The position numbers and the translations under genes were made by a program. 64,000 nt of DNA. Source: Spirochaetia bacterium. GTDB taxonomy: Bacteria; Spirochaetota; Leptospiria; Leptospirales; Leptonemataceae. The notes under the pieces are model-generated. The model was not told where the DNA came from. It saw only the letters and a program-made list of their open reading frames with translations, and made no database searches. The DNA lies in NCBI GenBank assembly GCA_021413825.1, contig JAIOPQ010000010.1, forward strand, positions 1 through 64,000, in the 5' to 3' direction. Shown here piece by piece: positions 52,389-61,543 of this stretch. The first letter of the stretch is position 1, and each line of letters starts with the position of its first letter.

Positions 52389-53710
52389 ATGGAATTCATG
52401 AAAACGCCAATGCAAACTTCAGACATGCAATCAGATTACGATAACAAGATCGTTCGAATGTGGGTGTACAGCACGGTGACGTGGGCCCTGGCAGCTATGC
52501 TGGCGGGAGTTCTTGCGGCATTCCAGCTCGTATTTCCAGTTATGAACGGTGAGCTAGCTTACATTTCCTTCGGAAGATTAAGGCCCATCCATACGAATGG
52601 GGCGATCTTCGGATTCACGGCAAGCATTGTGTTTGCCACTTTCTACTACGCGATTCCGCGACTGCTTCGCACACCGATGTGGTCCAGGAAGCTCTCGTTG
52701 ATTCACTTCTGGGCTTACATTGCCACGATTATTTTAGCCGTGGTTACTCTATCTATGGGTTTTACCCAGAGCAAAGAATACGCTGAGCTGGAATGGCCAA
52801 TATTGTGAATAACCTTTCCATTCCTGCGGGTCTCTGGAAATCCTATTCAATTTACTCGGGATCAACAGATGCGAGTATTCAATGGTGGTATGGCCACAAC
52901 GCAGTGGCATTCGTTTTGACTACGCCGATTCTTGGCATGATGTACTATTATCTGCCCAAGCACACTCACTTACCAATATTCAGTCATCGCGTTTCGATTG
53001 TGCACTTCTGGTCGTTGGTATTCCTCTATATCTGGGCCGGTCCACATCACTTGCTCTATCATCCAATTCCAGACTGGGCACAAACACTCGGTATGGTTTT
53101 CAGTTTGATGTTGATCGCACCATCCTGGGGCGGTATGCTCAATGGGTTTCTCACGCTAACACAGGCTAAAGAGAAAATCAGAACCGATGCGACTTTGAAA
53201 TTCATGCTCGTTGCGCTTACATTCTATGGAATGTCAACGTTTGAAGGTCCAATGATGGCGATTCGTGCTGTCAATACGCTTTCGCATAACACCGATTGGA
53301 CTATCGGACACGTTCATGGTGGTGCACTCGGTTGGGTAGGTGGCATGGCATTCGCTGCGCTCTACTATCTGGTGCCGCGTCTATGGAATTCAAAACTCCA
53401 TTCGGAGCGTCTGGCTGAGATTCACTTCTGGACTGCGACTGTTGGAATTCTAGTCTATGTTGTGTCAATGTGGGTTTCCGGAATTACGGAAGGCCTTATG
53501 TGGCGTGCCGTTGATGCGCAGGGTTCACTTCAATATCCAGACTGGATTGAAATCGTAAGAACACTGAAGCCATATCGTCTGGCGCGCGCACTCGGTGGCT
53601 CATTGTTCCTGAGCGGATTCTTGATCATGCTCTACAATCTCTATAAGACAATTAAGAACGCGGGATCTGGTTTTGAAGTCTCCAGTCTTCGCGAAGGAGC
53701 AAATACATGA
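52389..53710 (+). pseudogene. ccoN: CcoN, cbb3 oxidase catalytic subunit, split by an internal deletion
   Basis: The first frame (52389-52808) has RPIHTNGAIFGFTAS with the low-spin haem histidine and ends [11 protein letters not shown]. The second frame continues [20 protein letters not shown] and then [11 protein letters not shown] (CuB histidine), [12 protein letters not shown] and [12 protein letters not shown] (haem ligands). It ends at 53710, overlapping ccoO by four bases as in an intact operon. The roughly 45 residues that normally lie between EWPI and HIVNN, including most of two membrane helices, are absent and the frame shifts near 52798-52803. If this is real, no working CcoN can be made. 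Confidence 0.85.
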
Positions 53711-54366
53711 ATCATGAAAATCTTACATGGTATGAGAAGCTCAGCCATGCAGTTGAAGGCAAAGCTTTCAAGTTCACAGTGTTTACTGTGATTGCGATTC
53801 TAGTCGGAGGGCTCGTGGAGCTCCCACCATTCTTTATGGTGGGTGCAGTGGAGCGCATTCCTTCTGTTAAGCCGTACGCACCGCTGGAGCTGGCAGGTCG
53901 TGACGTGTATCAACAGGAAGGTTGCTTCTATTGTCACACACAGATCATTCGACCCTTTAAATGGGAAACAGATCGCTGGGATAGGAATCGGGAATATGGT
54001 CCAGAGTCGTACAGTAAGGCTGGCGAGTTTGTATATGAGCATCCGTTTCTCTGGGGTTCAAAACGAACAGGTCCCGATCTTTCGCATGAAGCGAGTTTGA
54101 ATGCAAATGCATCCTGGCACAGGCAGCATCTTATGAATCCGCGTGAGACATCGCCTGATTCAATTATGCCGGCATACCCATGGCTATTTGCAACCAAATT
54201 GGATCCAGAAAAGGTTCAGTCGAGCATGCGCGCACTCAGGATCATCGGTGTTCCGTACACAGATGCAGAGATTGAAAGCGCAGTTAAGGCCACAAGCGGT
54301 AAGACTGAAGGTGACGCGTTGATCGCCTATCTTCTGAAGCTTGGGCGCGATACTATGGTGAAGTGA
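53707..54366 (+). CDS. ccoO: CcoO, cbb3 oxidase monohaem cytochrome c subunit
   Basis: This 219-residue subunit has an N-terminal membrane anchor ([20 protein letters not shown]) and one haem c site CFYCH (Cys73, Cys76, His77) in [34 protein letters not shown] carries the distal methionine region, as expected for CcoO. It accepts electrons from CcoP or soluble cytochrome and passes them to CcoN. The start overlaps ccoN (ATGA). Confidence 0.93.
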   Translation: MNHENLTWYEKLSHAVEGKAFKFTVFTVIAILVGGLVELPPFFMVGAVERIPSVKPYAPLELAGRDVYQQEGCFYCHTQIIRPFKWETDRWDRNREYGPESYSKAGEFVYEHPFLWGSKRTGPDLSHEASLNANASWHRQHLMNPRETSPDSIMPAYPWLFATKLDPEKVQSSMRALRIIGVPYTDAEIESAVKATSGKTEGDALIAYLLKLGRDTMVK

Positions 54367-54373
54367 GGAACAT

Positions 54374-54550
54374 ATGGAAGAATGGATAGCTATCTATAAA
54401 GGTCTGCGGTTGCCCGTACTGGGTCTGCTGCTTTCTGCAATTGCAGTCTACGTTTTCTGGCCTTCGCGCAAGAAACGTCTGGAAGAACCAGCGAAACGAA
54501 TGCTGGAAGATTTACCACCCGGGAGGAGTGAAACCAATCATGCAAAATGA
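54374..54550 (+). CDS. ccoQ: CcoQ/FixQ-like small oxidase subunit
   Basis: This 58-residue protein has one membrane helix (LPVLGLLLSAIAVYVFWPSR) followed by a basic and acidic tail. Position between ccoO and ccoP and size match CcoQ, which stabilises the cbb3 complex. The ATG is at 54374, with GGAA a few bases upstream. Its 3' end overlaps the ccoP start by 11 bases. Confidence 0.75.
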   Translation: MEEWIAIYKGLRLPVLGLLLSAIAVYVFWPSRKKRLEEPAKRMLEDLPPGRSETNHAK

Positions 54551-55064
54551 CGATCAAGAAATCATTACGAATCGTGGCTGGCTTCCCACATGGTGGATGC
54601 TTTTGTTCTACGGATCAATTGTATTCTCCATAGGTTATGTGGTCTACATGCACGGAATAGCGGGCTGGTCTACAACACGTCAGTACAAAGAAGAAGTTGC
54701 TGACTTTGACAAGAATTTCCCATCGCAGACAGCAAAGCTGAATGATGATGGATCCAATCCTTTTCGCGGCGATGCCGCTGCGGTTGCCGCAGGTCAGAAA
54801 ACCTTCGATGGGTTATGCGCTGCATGTCACAAGGTTGACATGACTGGGCTTGTTGGGCCCAATCTGATCGATGCTACCTGGCTGCACGGGGCTACCGACA
54901 GGGAAGTCTATCAGGTGATTCTCGAGGGCGTGCCTATTGAGAAAGCTCTGCAAAATCCAGCGCGGGGGGCAATGCCTGCGCACAAAACCAGTCTAGGCTC
55001 AAAGAAGATTCTTGAAGTGATGGCATACGTTGCCAGCAAGAATCCAACTCTGCGAGTGAAATAG
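54540..55064 (+). CDS. ccoP: CcoP, cbb3 oxidase subunit with a single haem c site
   Basis: This 174-residue subunit has one membrane helix (WWMLLFYGSIVFSIGYVVYM) and one haem c site CAACH (Cys93, Cys96, His97) in DGLCAACHKVDMTGLVGPNL, with AMPAHK as the probable Met ligand area. Classical CcoP has two haem c sites and is about 300 residues. No second site is found downstream before ccoG, and the stop is followed directly by the ccoG ribosome site, so this is a genuine monohaem type. ATG 54540 has GGGAGGAG 11 bases upstream. Confidence 0.9.
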   Translation: MQNDDQEIITNRGWLPTWWMLLFYGSIVFSIGYVVYMHGIAGWSTTRQYKEEVADFDKNFPSQTAKLNDDGSNPFRGDAAAVAAGQKTFDGLCAACHKVDMTGLVGPNLIDATWLHGATDREVYQVILEGVPIEKALQNPARGAMPAHKTSLGSKKILEVMAYVASKNPTLRVK

Positions 55065-55073
55065 GAAACGTAT

Positions 55074-56402
55074 ATGGTGATCGCAAGACCAATTCAAGGC
55101 AAGCATCGCACGATCAAGACCAGGATTAATCTGGTGCTCTTTGCATTGTTTGCGATCGTTCCGTATGTGCGCGTCGGTGGACATCCGCTCTTGTTGCTGG
55201 ATATCCCCGCGCGCAAGTTTCATATCTTTGGTCTGACTATATGGCCACAAGAATTGTATTTCCTGCACCTATTGCTCCTCCTTGCGGGACTTCTACTTTT
55301 CTTTTTCACCAGTTTGCTCGGGCGAATCTGGTGCGGATATGGATGTCCGCAGACTATATTTACAGATTTCTACGACGCTGTTGGAAAGCTAGTGGTAGGT
55401 TCCAGCTTTGGCAAAACTGCACTCTCAAGCGCGCAGAAGGTCCGTCTATATGCCGCGTGGCTGGTAGTGGCATTTCTCTTCTCTTTTCAATTCCTTGCTT
55501 TCTTTGTTCCTTATGAAGTGATCTGGAGTGATCTACAACACGGGGAGTTCTTTCCGTATCTTACAACAAGCTCCGCTGTGTTCAGGTTTGTTCCCGCACC
55601 CTGGATCATGTTTCTGATTTTTTCAACCGGGTTTGCCCTGTTCAACGTTGGATATTTTAGAGAGAACGTTTGCAAACTCGTCTGTCCTTACGGACGATTC
55701 CAGACAGCACTACTTGATTCGCATTCGCCTATTGTTCACTATGACGTGCATCGCGGCGAGCCGCGCCGTGAAAAGGGTCAAAAATCCGGTGTTGGTGACT
55801 GTGTTGATTGCAACATGTGCAAGCTGGTCTGTCCAACCGGAATCGATATCCGCGATGGCCTTCAGATCGGATGCATTCAATGCGGGCTCTGTGTGGATGC
55901 TTGCACGTCTGTGCTTTCAAAGTTTCATAAACCGACTCTGATCGACTACAGAACGATTGCACAGTCAGAGGACCCTGCAGCTCCGCGGAAATATGTGCGT
56001 CCGCGCACACTCGTCTACGGAAGTCTAATTGCGGTATTTCTTGCTGCATTCGTTTATCTGTTAGTTGTCCGGATTCCAATCTATGCCGTTACATTGCGCG
56101 ACAAAGCAATCAGCGTGCATCTCGCAGACAGATATCAGAACGGATATGAAATTCATGTAGGGAATATGTCGTACGAGCCTGTTCGCGTCAGCATTCGCGT
56201 AACTGACGAGCGTTTCAGGATACTTGCGCCCGCAACAGAATATAAAGTAGAACCTGCTGGCTTTGAAAAAATCCGCTTCGTTGTGGAACATCCGGAACCC
56301 GGCGAGAACAAATTCACAAAAGAAATTCAGTTCGAGCTGCGCGACATGGATCACGCAGATCGTAAATTGAAAATGAACAGTATCTTTTCATTTAGAGGAT
56401 AA
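55074..56402 (+). CDS. ccoG: CcoG, membrane iron-sulfur protein for oxidase assembly
   Basis: This 442-residue protein has five or six membrane helices and ferredoxin-like clusters. Key features are SLLGRIWCGYGCPQTIFTDF near residue 85, FRENVCKLVCPYGRFQ near 200, then CVDCNMCKLVCPTGIDIRDG and CIQCGLCVDACTS, each holding 4Fe-4S cysteines. The C-terminal domain is an outward, Ig-like part. CcoG reduces copper for delivery to CcoN. AGGAAA precedes its ATG. Confidence 0.93.
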   Translation: MVIARPIQGKHRTIKTRINLVLFALFAIVPYVRVGGHPLLLLDIPARKFHIFGLTIWPQELYFLHLLLLLAGLLLFFFTSLLGRIWCGYGCPQTIFTDFYDAVGKLVVGSSFGKTALSSAQKVRLYAAWLVVAFLFSFQFLAFFVPYEVIWSDLQHGEFFPYLTTSSAVFRFVPAPWIMFLIFSTGFALFNVGYFRENVCKLVCPYGRFQTALLDSHSPIVHYDVHRGEPRREKGQKSGVGDCVDCNMCKLVCPTGIDIRDGLQIGCIQCGLCVDACTSVLSKFHKPTLIDYRTIAQSEDPAAPRKYVRPRTLVYGSLIAVFLAAFVYLLVVRIPIYAVTLRDKAISVHLADRYQNGYEIHVGNMSYEPVRVSIRVTDERFRILAPATEYKVEPAGFEKIRFVVEHPEPGENKFTKEIQFELRDMDHADRKLKMNSIFSFRG

Positions 56403-56403
56403 T

Positions 56404-56898
56404 ATGCAAACAGTCAATGAAACTCCAGGATTGTCGAGGTCCATGAAGAATGCTTTCTGGATGATTGGGACGTTTCTGACGGCTGCGGTCATCTGGCTTG
56501 GATGCTTTGTGCGCATTGCTGTTGCGCATTCTGAACCTGCTATCGACAATCGATTCTTTGAGCGCGGCAAGAGTTACAATGATAGATTTCGCTCGCTTGA
56601 GGAAGGGCGTGCCGCTGGCCTGCGTATCGAATCAAATCTGAGCAATGGCCAGAGCTTTCAGATTCATCCCATCCAGGCAACGTTTCAGCTAAAGGCCAAT
56701 GTTCCTATCCAACAGGTTCATGGCACTGTTGTCCTTGAACGCGCGTCTACTTCGCGGGATAGACAGGTCATACCGATCGAATCAGGCAACACAACCATTG
56801 CACTTGCGCCGGACAAGGGTCTCTGGGATGTAAGACTCGAATACACTGTAAATGAATCCCTGGTTGTGCATCGAAATATTCGCATAACGGTGCAGTAA
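56404..56898 (+). CDS. fixH: FixH-like cbb3 assembly protein
   Basis: This 164-residue membrane-anchored protein has one N-terminal helix (NAFWMIGTFLTAAVIWLGCF) and an outward beta-rich domain with VPIQQVHGTVVLERASTSRD and LWDVRLEYTVNESLVVHRNI. FixH family sequences have the same layout and help mature the copper centre or the FixI pump. It follows ccoG with one intervening base and precedes ccoS by one base. Confidence 0.75.
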   Translation: MQTVNETPGLSRSMKNAFWMIGTFLTAAVIWLGCFVRIAVAHSEPAIDNRFFERGKSYNDRFRSLEEGRAAGLRIESNLSNGQSFQIHPIQATFQLKANVPIQQVHGTVVLERASTSRDRQVIPIESGNTTIALAPDKGLWDVRLEYTVNESLVVHRNIRITVQ

Positions 56899-56899
56899 T

Positions 56900-57094
56900 A
56901 TGCCTGGTATTGAAATTATGCTTCCGATTGCGCTTGGGATTGCCGGAATTTTTCTAATCCTGTTTCTCTGGAGCGCCAGGAACGGGGACATGGAAGACCT
57001 TGAGGCTAGAAAATTCCGCCCCCTGATGGATTCATCCAATGATGTAGACCGTTCTGTTCTGCCGCAAGGGAAGAAAGAGAGAGACGAGTCATGA
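56900..57094 (+). CDS. ccoS: CcoS/FixS-like small cbb3 maturation protein
   Basis: This 64-residue protein is one membrane helix (IMLPIALGIAGIFLILFLWS) followed by the CcoS motif NGDMEDLEARKFRPL. CcoS is required for haem b and copper insertion into CcoN. It starts at ATG 56900 and overlaps the TauE-like gene by four bases. Confidence 0.85.
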   Translation: MPGIEIMLPIALGIAGIFLILFLWSARNGDMEDLEARKFRPLMDSSNDVDRSVLPQGKKERDES

Positions 57095-57735
57095 CGACTA
57101 TCGTCTTTGCTGCGTTCGTTCAGGGCTTGATGGGAATTGCTCATTGCCCGATCATGTGCGGGCCATTCGCCAGTATTGCGCAAACGCATTCCAGGAATGG
57201 AGTGATCGGAAGTGTTTTGTATCATACGGGGCGCATGACAGGTTATGCGACCGTGGGCGGAATCAGTGGCCTTCTAGGAAGCTGGCTCAACACAACGTTT
57301 CTTGAGCAGTCTGCCGCAATACTCGGTGCGGCGATTATTGTACTCTATGCTGCATCAATTCTATTTCAGTTTCCCTTGCCTGGATTTCTACACGCTCCCG
57401 CAAAATTTCTAATTCCGTGGATCCGAAAGGGTGGCGCAAGCGCTGTGGCTCTCGGGCTTTGCAGCGCTTTGCTTCCCTGCGGAATGTTGTTTCCGGCCTA
57501 TGCGCTTGCCATTAGTTCAGGCACGCTACAGGGTGGAGTAGCCGTTATGGTGGCTTTTGCGTTTGGCACAATGCCAGTCTTTATTGTGCTGGCCCTCTTC
57601 AATCGACCATTGCAAAATCTTTTGAGCAATTGGAAATTCAATCGCATACTACCTGCAATACTACTCATGGGGAGCCTTGGCTTAATCGCGTACCGGACTT
57701 ACTCAGCAGAGGTGCTTTGCGTCCATCCGCAGTAG
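57091..57735 (+). CDS. TauE/SafE-like membrane protein in the cco operon
   Basis: This 214-residue membrane protein has six to seven helices and the motif GIAHCPIMCGPFAS near the N terminus, then LGLCSALLPCGMLFPAYALA later. The paired HCxxMCGP and ALLPCGMLF sites are typical of sulfite-exporter/UreH-like (DsbD_2) proteins that accompany cco genes and may help copper handling. The start overlaps ccoS, and the stop ends two bases before ccoI. Confidence 0.8.
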   Translation: MTTIVFAAFVQGLMGIAHCPIMCGPFASIAQTHSRNGVIGSVLYHTGRMTGYATVGGISGLLGSWLNTTFLEQSAAILGAAIIVLYAASILFQFPLPGFLHAPAKFLIPWIRKGGASAVALGLCSALLPCGMLFPAYALAISSGTLQGGVAVMVAFAFGTMPVFIVLALFNRPLQNLLSNWKFNRILPAILLMGSLGLIAYRTYSAEVLCVHPQ

Positions 57736-57737
57736 GT

Positions 57738-60179
57738 ATGAATACTCGAACTAAAACAACGGCCGCCATGTGCCATCATTGCGGAACGCAGATTGCAGGA
57801 ACTTTAGTTCAGAACAATGGATTTGATTTCTGCTGTTCCGGCTGCAGCACGGCCTATGAAGTCATTAGAGATTCTGGACTTCTGGATTACTATGCAAATA
57901 GGAATGATTTTGGATCCAGGCCGATTGCCGGCAATGCTCTGAGTCTCTATGACGCCTGGGAAGAAAAACTCAAGCTGAAGGAATCAATCCGTAGCGGAAG
58001 TTTTGTAGTAGAAGGAATGCATTGCGCTTCCTGCGTTTGGTTGAGCGAGCGCGTTCTTAAGAGTATCCCTGGAGTGATTGGTGCTGAGGCCAGCCTGATG
58101 GGACGTAGATTGATTCTGACGTACGACCAGAGAATTACCAATTTACGTCGCATAGCCGCAGTTCTGCAAGGAATAGGATATAACATTGCTCCAGTCGGCG
58201 TTAGCCAGAAGCCAAAACTGAGTCGGGATCTACTGAAACGGATGGGAGTTGCGGGATTCTTTGCTGGAAATCTAATGCTGATCGCTGTGGCCTTGTATTC
58301 TGGATATTTTAGCTATATTGATCGATACTCCAGGAACCTGTTCCATATTGCTTCTTTGATTCTTACGCTACCCGTTGTTTTTTACTCGGCTCAGGTATTC
58401 TTCAAAAACGCCTGGCTCTCGATTCGTCACCGAATGTTCTCAATGGATTTATTAACTTCAGCTGGAATATCCCTCGCATTTACGTTCAGTACATACAATA
58501 CACTAACAGAACAAGGCGAAGTATTTTTCGATTCAATAGGGTTTGTAACTTTCATTCTGCTCACAGGTCGCTTCATTGAAAATCGTTTGATGGAGAAAAA
58601 TCAAACAATGGTGGAGAATCTCAGTCTTGCCATTCCCGATATTGCCAGACGGATTACGGATGGAGGGGACATTGAGATCCCGTCTAGTCAGGTTGAAATT
58701 GGAGATGAACTCCGTATCTTCGTCGGTGAGTCGGTTCCGGCTGATGGCATTCTGCGGCAACCAGCGTTATGCGAATTTGATGAATCATTGCTGACGGGCG
58801 AGTTTACGCCGGTTGTTCGAAACTCTGGAGCGCTTGTCCTCGGTGGATCGCGTGTGCTTCAAGATATAATCCTCCAGGTTACAGCCACGCCCGCGGAATC
58901 TGTAATTGGCCACATTCAAAGGGCGGCTGAAAATCCTGAACCACCAACAATTCTTCGAATCACGCAGGTGGCTGCCCGCTGGTTTCTAGCGTTCGCATTC
59001 ATTGCGGCAATTGTAACGTTTGCCTCCTGGTGGATTCGCGGTGATCATATGCAGGCTGTCATTTCAACGGTGGCGTTGTTGATTGCTGCATGCCCGTGTG
59101 CGCTTTCCATGGCAGTTCCAACTGCATACAATGCAGGTCTTGAGCTTGCACTGAGAGCGGGGATAATACTGAAGCATGGGCGCGTGCTTGAGGATCTTGC
59201 TCGAGTTGGAACCCTGGCACTCGATAAAACGGGAACTCTTACCCGAGCCCGACCGAGGATCGTACAGACGCATGCACGCGAAATCTCTGAGTTTGATGCC
59301 ATTCGCATAGGCGATTACTTGCAGAGCATGGCTGATGCACCTCACCCATTGCGATTTGCCTTTGCAGAAGCAAATCTGGAATACCCAGAGCAAACAGGGA
59401 CCGGCACAAGCACAACGTTAATCGATTTATCTCCGGATCAATTTACTACAAGCTATGAAGTAGGGCAGGGCATTGTGGCAAGAGGTATCTCCGAAACATG
59501 GCTTCTTGGGTCAGCCACGCTACTTGCAAATTTTCAGGTAAATGAGTTCGACTTGCTTCCTTCACCAAGCGGAAGCCCGGTATATCTTGCGCGAGTTCGC
59601 GGGAAAGAAGCTACGTGCCTGGCAGTTTTCTTTATCGAGGACGAGCTTCGGCCAGGAGTTGCCAGAGCGATTTCTGCTCTAAAGAAATTCTTAAAAGTTG
59701 AAATGCTGACGGGCGATGGGCATCGAGCAGCTCTTGAAGTGGCGCGCGCCACAGGGATTGACAGGGTGCATGCAGATCTCACCCCATTTGAGAAAGAACG
59801 CATAATACGCAGCCTGCGCGAATCGACGGGCGTATGTATGGTTGGGGACGGGATCAACGATGGAGCGGCGCTGGCTTCCGCCGACGTTGGAATAGCATTT
59901 GCAACAACAGCACAGATCCCTCTAACCGGCGCCCATTGCGTAATCCCAGGAAAAGATCCTGAGGCGCTTCTGTTTTTGTTTCGCATATCCAAACAGACAC
60001 GCGCGAAAATCATTCAAAATTTAATCATAAGTTTCATTTACAATCTATGTCTAATTCCAATGGCGATGTATGGCTGGATTATTCCGCTGACCGGTGCACT
60101 GTTCATGTCAGCCAGTTCTCTGACTGTGCTTTTGAATTCGCTGTCTCTGCTTCGGATGAAGAAGGAAGTGCATACTTGA
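57738..60179 (+). CDS. ccoI: CcoI, copper-exporting P1B ATPase for cbb3 assembly
   Basis: This 813-residue P1B ATPase moves copper to the periplasm for the oxidase. The N-terminal zinc-finger-like piece CHHCGTQIAG...CCSGC is followed by the metal-binding VEGMHCASCVWLSERVLKS. The transport CPC is in LLIAACPCALSMAVPTAYNA, phosphorylation at DKTGTLTRARP, and MLTGDGHRAALEVARATG and VGDGINDGAALASADVGIAF are the nucleotide-domain motifs. I chose ATG 57738, as longer frames run through the preceding gene. It overlaps hemN by four bases (TTGA). Confidence 0.95.
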   Translation: MNTRTKTTAAMCHHCGTQIAGTLVQNNGFDFCCSGCSTAYEVIRDSGLLDYYANRNDFGSRPIAGNALSLYDAWEEKLKLKESIRSGSFVVEGMHCASCVWLSERVLKSIPGVIGAEASLMGRRLILTYDQRITNLRRIAAVLQGIGYNIAPVGVSQKPKLSRDLLKRMGVAGFFAGNLMLIAVALYSGYFSYIDRYSRNLFHIASLILTLPVVFYSAQVFFKNAWLSIRHRMFSMDLLTSAGISLAFTFSTYNTLTEQGEVFFDSIGFVTFILLTGRFIENRLMEKNQTMVENLSLAIPDIARRITDGGDIEIPSSQVEIGDELRIFVGESVPADGILRQPALCEFDESLLTGEFTPVVRNSGALVLGGSRVLQDIILQVTATPAESVIGHIQRAAENPEPPTILRITQVAARWFLAFAFIAAIVTFASWWIRGDHMQAVISTVALLIAACPCALSMAVPTAYNAGLELALRAGIILKHGRVLEDLARVGTLALDKTGTLTRARPRIVQTHAREISEFDAIRIGDYLQSMADAPHPLRFAFAEANLEYPEQTGTGTSTTLIDLSPDQFTTSYEVGQGIVARGISETWLLGSATLLANFQVNEFDLLPSPSGSPVYLARVRGKEATCLAVFFIEDELRPGVARAISALKKFLKVEMLTGDGHRAALEVARATGIDRVHADLTPFEKERIIRSLRESTGVCMVGDGINDGAALASADVGIAFATTAQIPLTGAHCVIPGKDPEALLFLFRISKQTRAKIIQNLIISFIYNLCLIPMAMYGWIIPLTGALFMSASSLTVLLNSLSLLRMKKEVHT

Positions 60180-61534
60180 AAACAATGGTTGATCTGGGAT
60201 TACTGGCCGGTTACTCCAAACCTGGGCCGCGATACACTTCATATCCTCCTGCTAACATGTTTGAGAATGGGGTTGGCGGCGAATTGTATTCAGGCAGTCT
60301 ATCAAATTGCAAGCGCGACCTTTCCATTTATGTGCATTTGCCGTTTTGCGAACGAGCTTGTTCATTCTGCGGTTGCAACGTTATCTATACTAGAAATCAC
60401 GCGCACGTCGCGCCGTATCTGAAGCTGCTTGAGAATGAGATCAAGCTTGTATCCGCATCCCTTCCGGCTGGAAAAGAAGTCAGGCAAATTCACCTGGGTG
60501 GGGGAACTCCCACGTTCCTGAGTTCGTTCGAAATCGTATACTTGCTGGAACTCCTGGACGATTCTTTTCAGATTTCGCCGGACGCTGAGATGAGCGTGGA
60601 GCTTGATCCACGCGTCACATCAAAAGCACATATTCAAGCCCTTGCATCTTGCGGGTTTTCGCGCGCCTCGATCGGCATTCAGGATATTGACGACAGGGTG
60701 CAAAAAGCTGTGAATCGGGTCCAGAGTCCGTTACTAATTGAAGAGACGGTCCGCGTCTTGCGCGCTATGGGTTTCACAAGTTTGAATGTGGATCTAATCT
60801 ACGGCCTCCCGTTCCAATCGAAAGAGAGCATTCAACGTACAATAGAATTTGTAATAAACATCCTGCCGCAGCGTATCTCCTGTTTCAATTTTGCTTACAT
60901 TCCATCCCTCAAAGCGCACCAAAGATCCATCCGACCCGAAACATTGCCCAGTGCTACGGAGCGGTTAGAAATTTTGCAGTACGTGATTGAGCGACTAACA
61001 GATGCAGGCTATGATTTTATCGGTATGGATCATTTCGCATTGAAAGGGGATGCCTTAGCGCGCGCACGCGAAGAGGGTACCTTGCATAGAAACTTCCAGG
61101 GCTATACAACGCATGGTGATCTAGATTTAATAGGTCTGGGTGTATCTTCAATCAGCGAGGTTGCAGATGCGTACTTTCAGAACTACAAAACTATGGACCA
61201 ATACAAGCTTGCCATCGAATCAGGGAGACTTGCAACGGAGCGTGGTCACGTGCTCAGCGTCGATGATAGAATTCGCCGTGACGTGATCATGAAGCTGATG
61301 TGCTACGGCGATCTGAATTTTGCGGAGATTGAGCAGGCGTATTCTATCCAGTTCAAACAGTATTTTGAAAAAGAACTCAATCACCTGGCCGCTTTTGAGC
61401 CGGAAGGTGCTGTAAGGCTCAGGACAGATGGTATTTCGCTTTCGGAAGCCGGTCAGTTTGTGGTTCGTAACGTGTGTATGATTTTTGATGCATACACAAA
61501 TTCGTCATCGCCAGCCTTTAGCCCTACTGTATAG
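60176..61534 (+). CDS. hemN: Oxygen-independent coproporphyrinogen III oxidase, HemN-type
   Basis: This radical-SAM enzyme of about 452 residues makes protoporphyrinogen IX precursors for haem without oxygen. SKPGPRYTSYPPANMF is at the start, and YVHLPFCERACSFCGCNVIY carries the CX3CX2CXC 4Fe-4S motif. GGGTPTFLSSFEI and GMDHFALKGDALARARE follow. I use TTG 60176, which overlaps the ccoI stop and has GGAAG eight bases upstream; ATG 60185 is the alternative, and the longer frame overlapping ccoI is rejected. Its presence matches haem demand of the cbb3 oxidase. Confidence 0.92.
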   Translation: MKTMVDLGLLAGYSKPGPRYTSYPPANMFENGVGGELYSGSLSNCKRDLSIYVHLPFCERACSFCGCNVIYTRNHAHVAPYLKLLENEIKLVSASLPAGKEVRQIHLGGGTPTFLSSFEIVYLLELLDDSFQISPDAEMSVELDPRVTSKAHIQALASCGFSRASIGIQDIDDRVQKAVNRVQSPLLIEETVRVLRAMGFTSLNVDLIYGLPFQSKESIQRTIEFVINILPQRISCFNFAYIPSLKAHQRSIRPETLPSATERLEILQYVIERLTDAGYDFIGMDHFALKGDALARAREEGTLHRNFQGYTTHGDLDLIGLGVSSISEVADAYFQNYKTMDQYKLAIESGRLATERGHVLSVDDRIRRDVIMKLMCYGDLNFAEIEQAYSIQFKQYFEKELNHLAAFEPEGAVRLRTDGISLSEAGQFVVRNVCMIFDAYTNSSSPAFSPTV

Positions 61535-61543
61535 GTTGTAGCC

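Noticed and set aside
52389..53710. Programmed frameshift in ccoN
   Set aside because: A shift alone would not explain the missing 45 conserved residues; no slippery site is visible.
54540..55064. ccoP as a truncated pseudogene
   Set aside because: Gene spacing to ccoQ and ccoG is normal and the protein is complete for a one-haem form.
60047..61534. Longest hemN frame, starting inside ccoI
   Set aside because: The N-terminal extension is ccoI sequence read in another frame; the TTG at 60176 fits the family.
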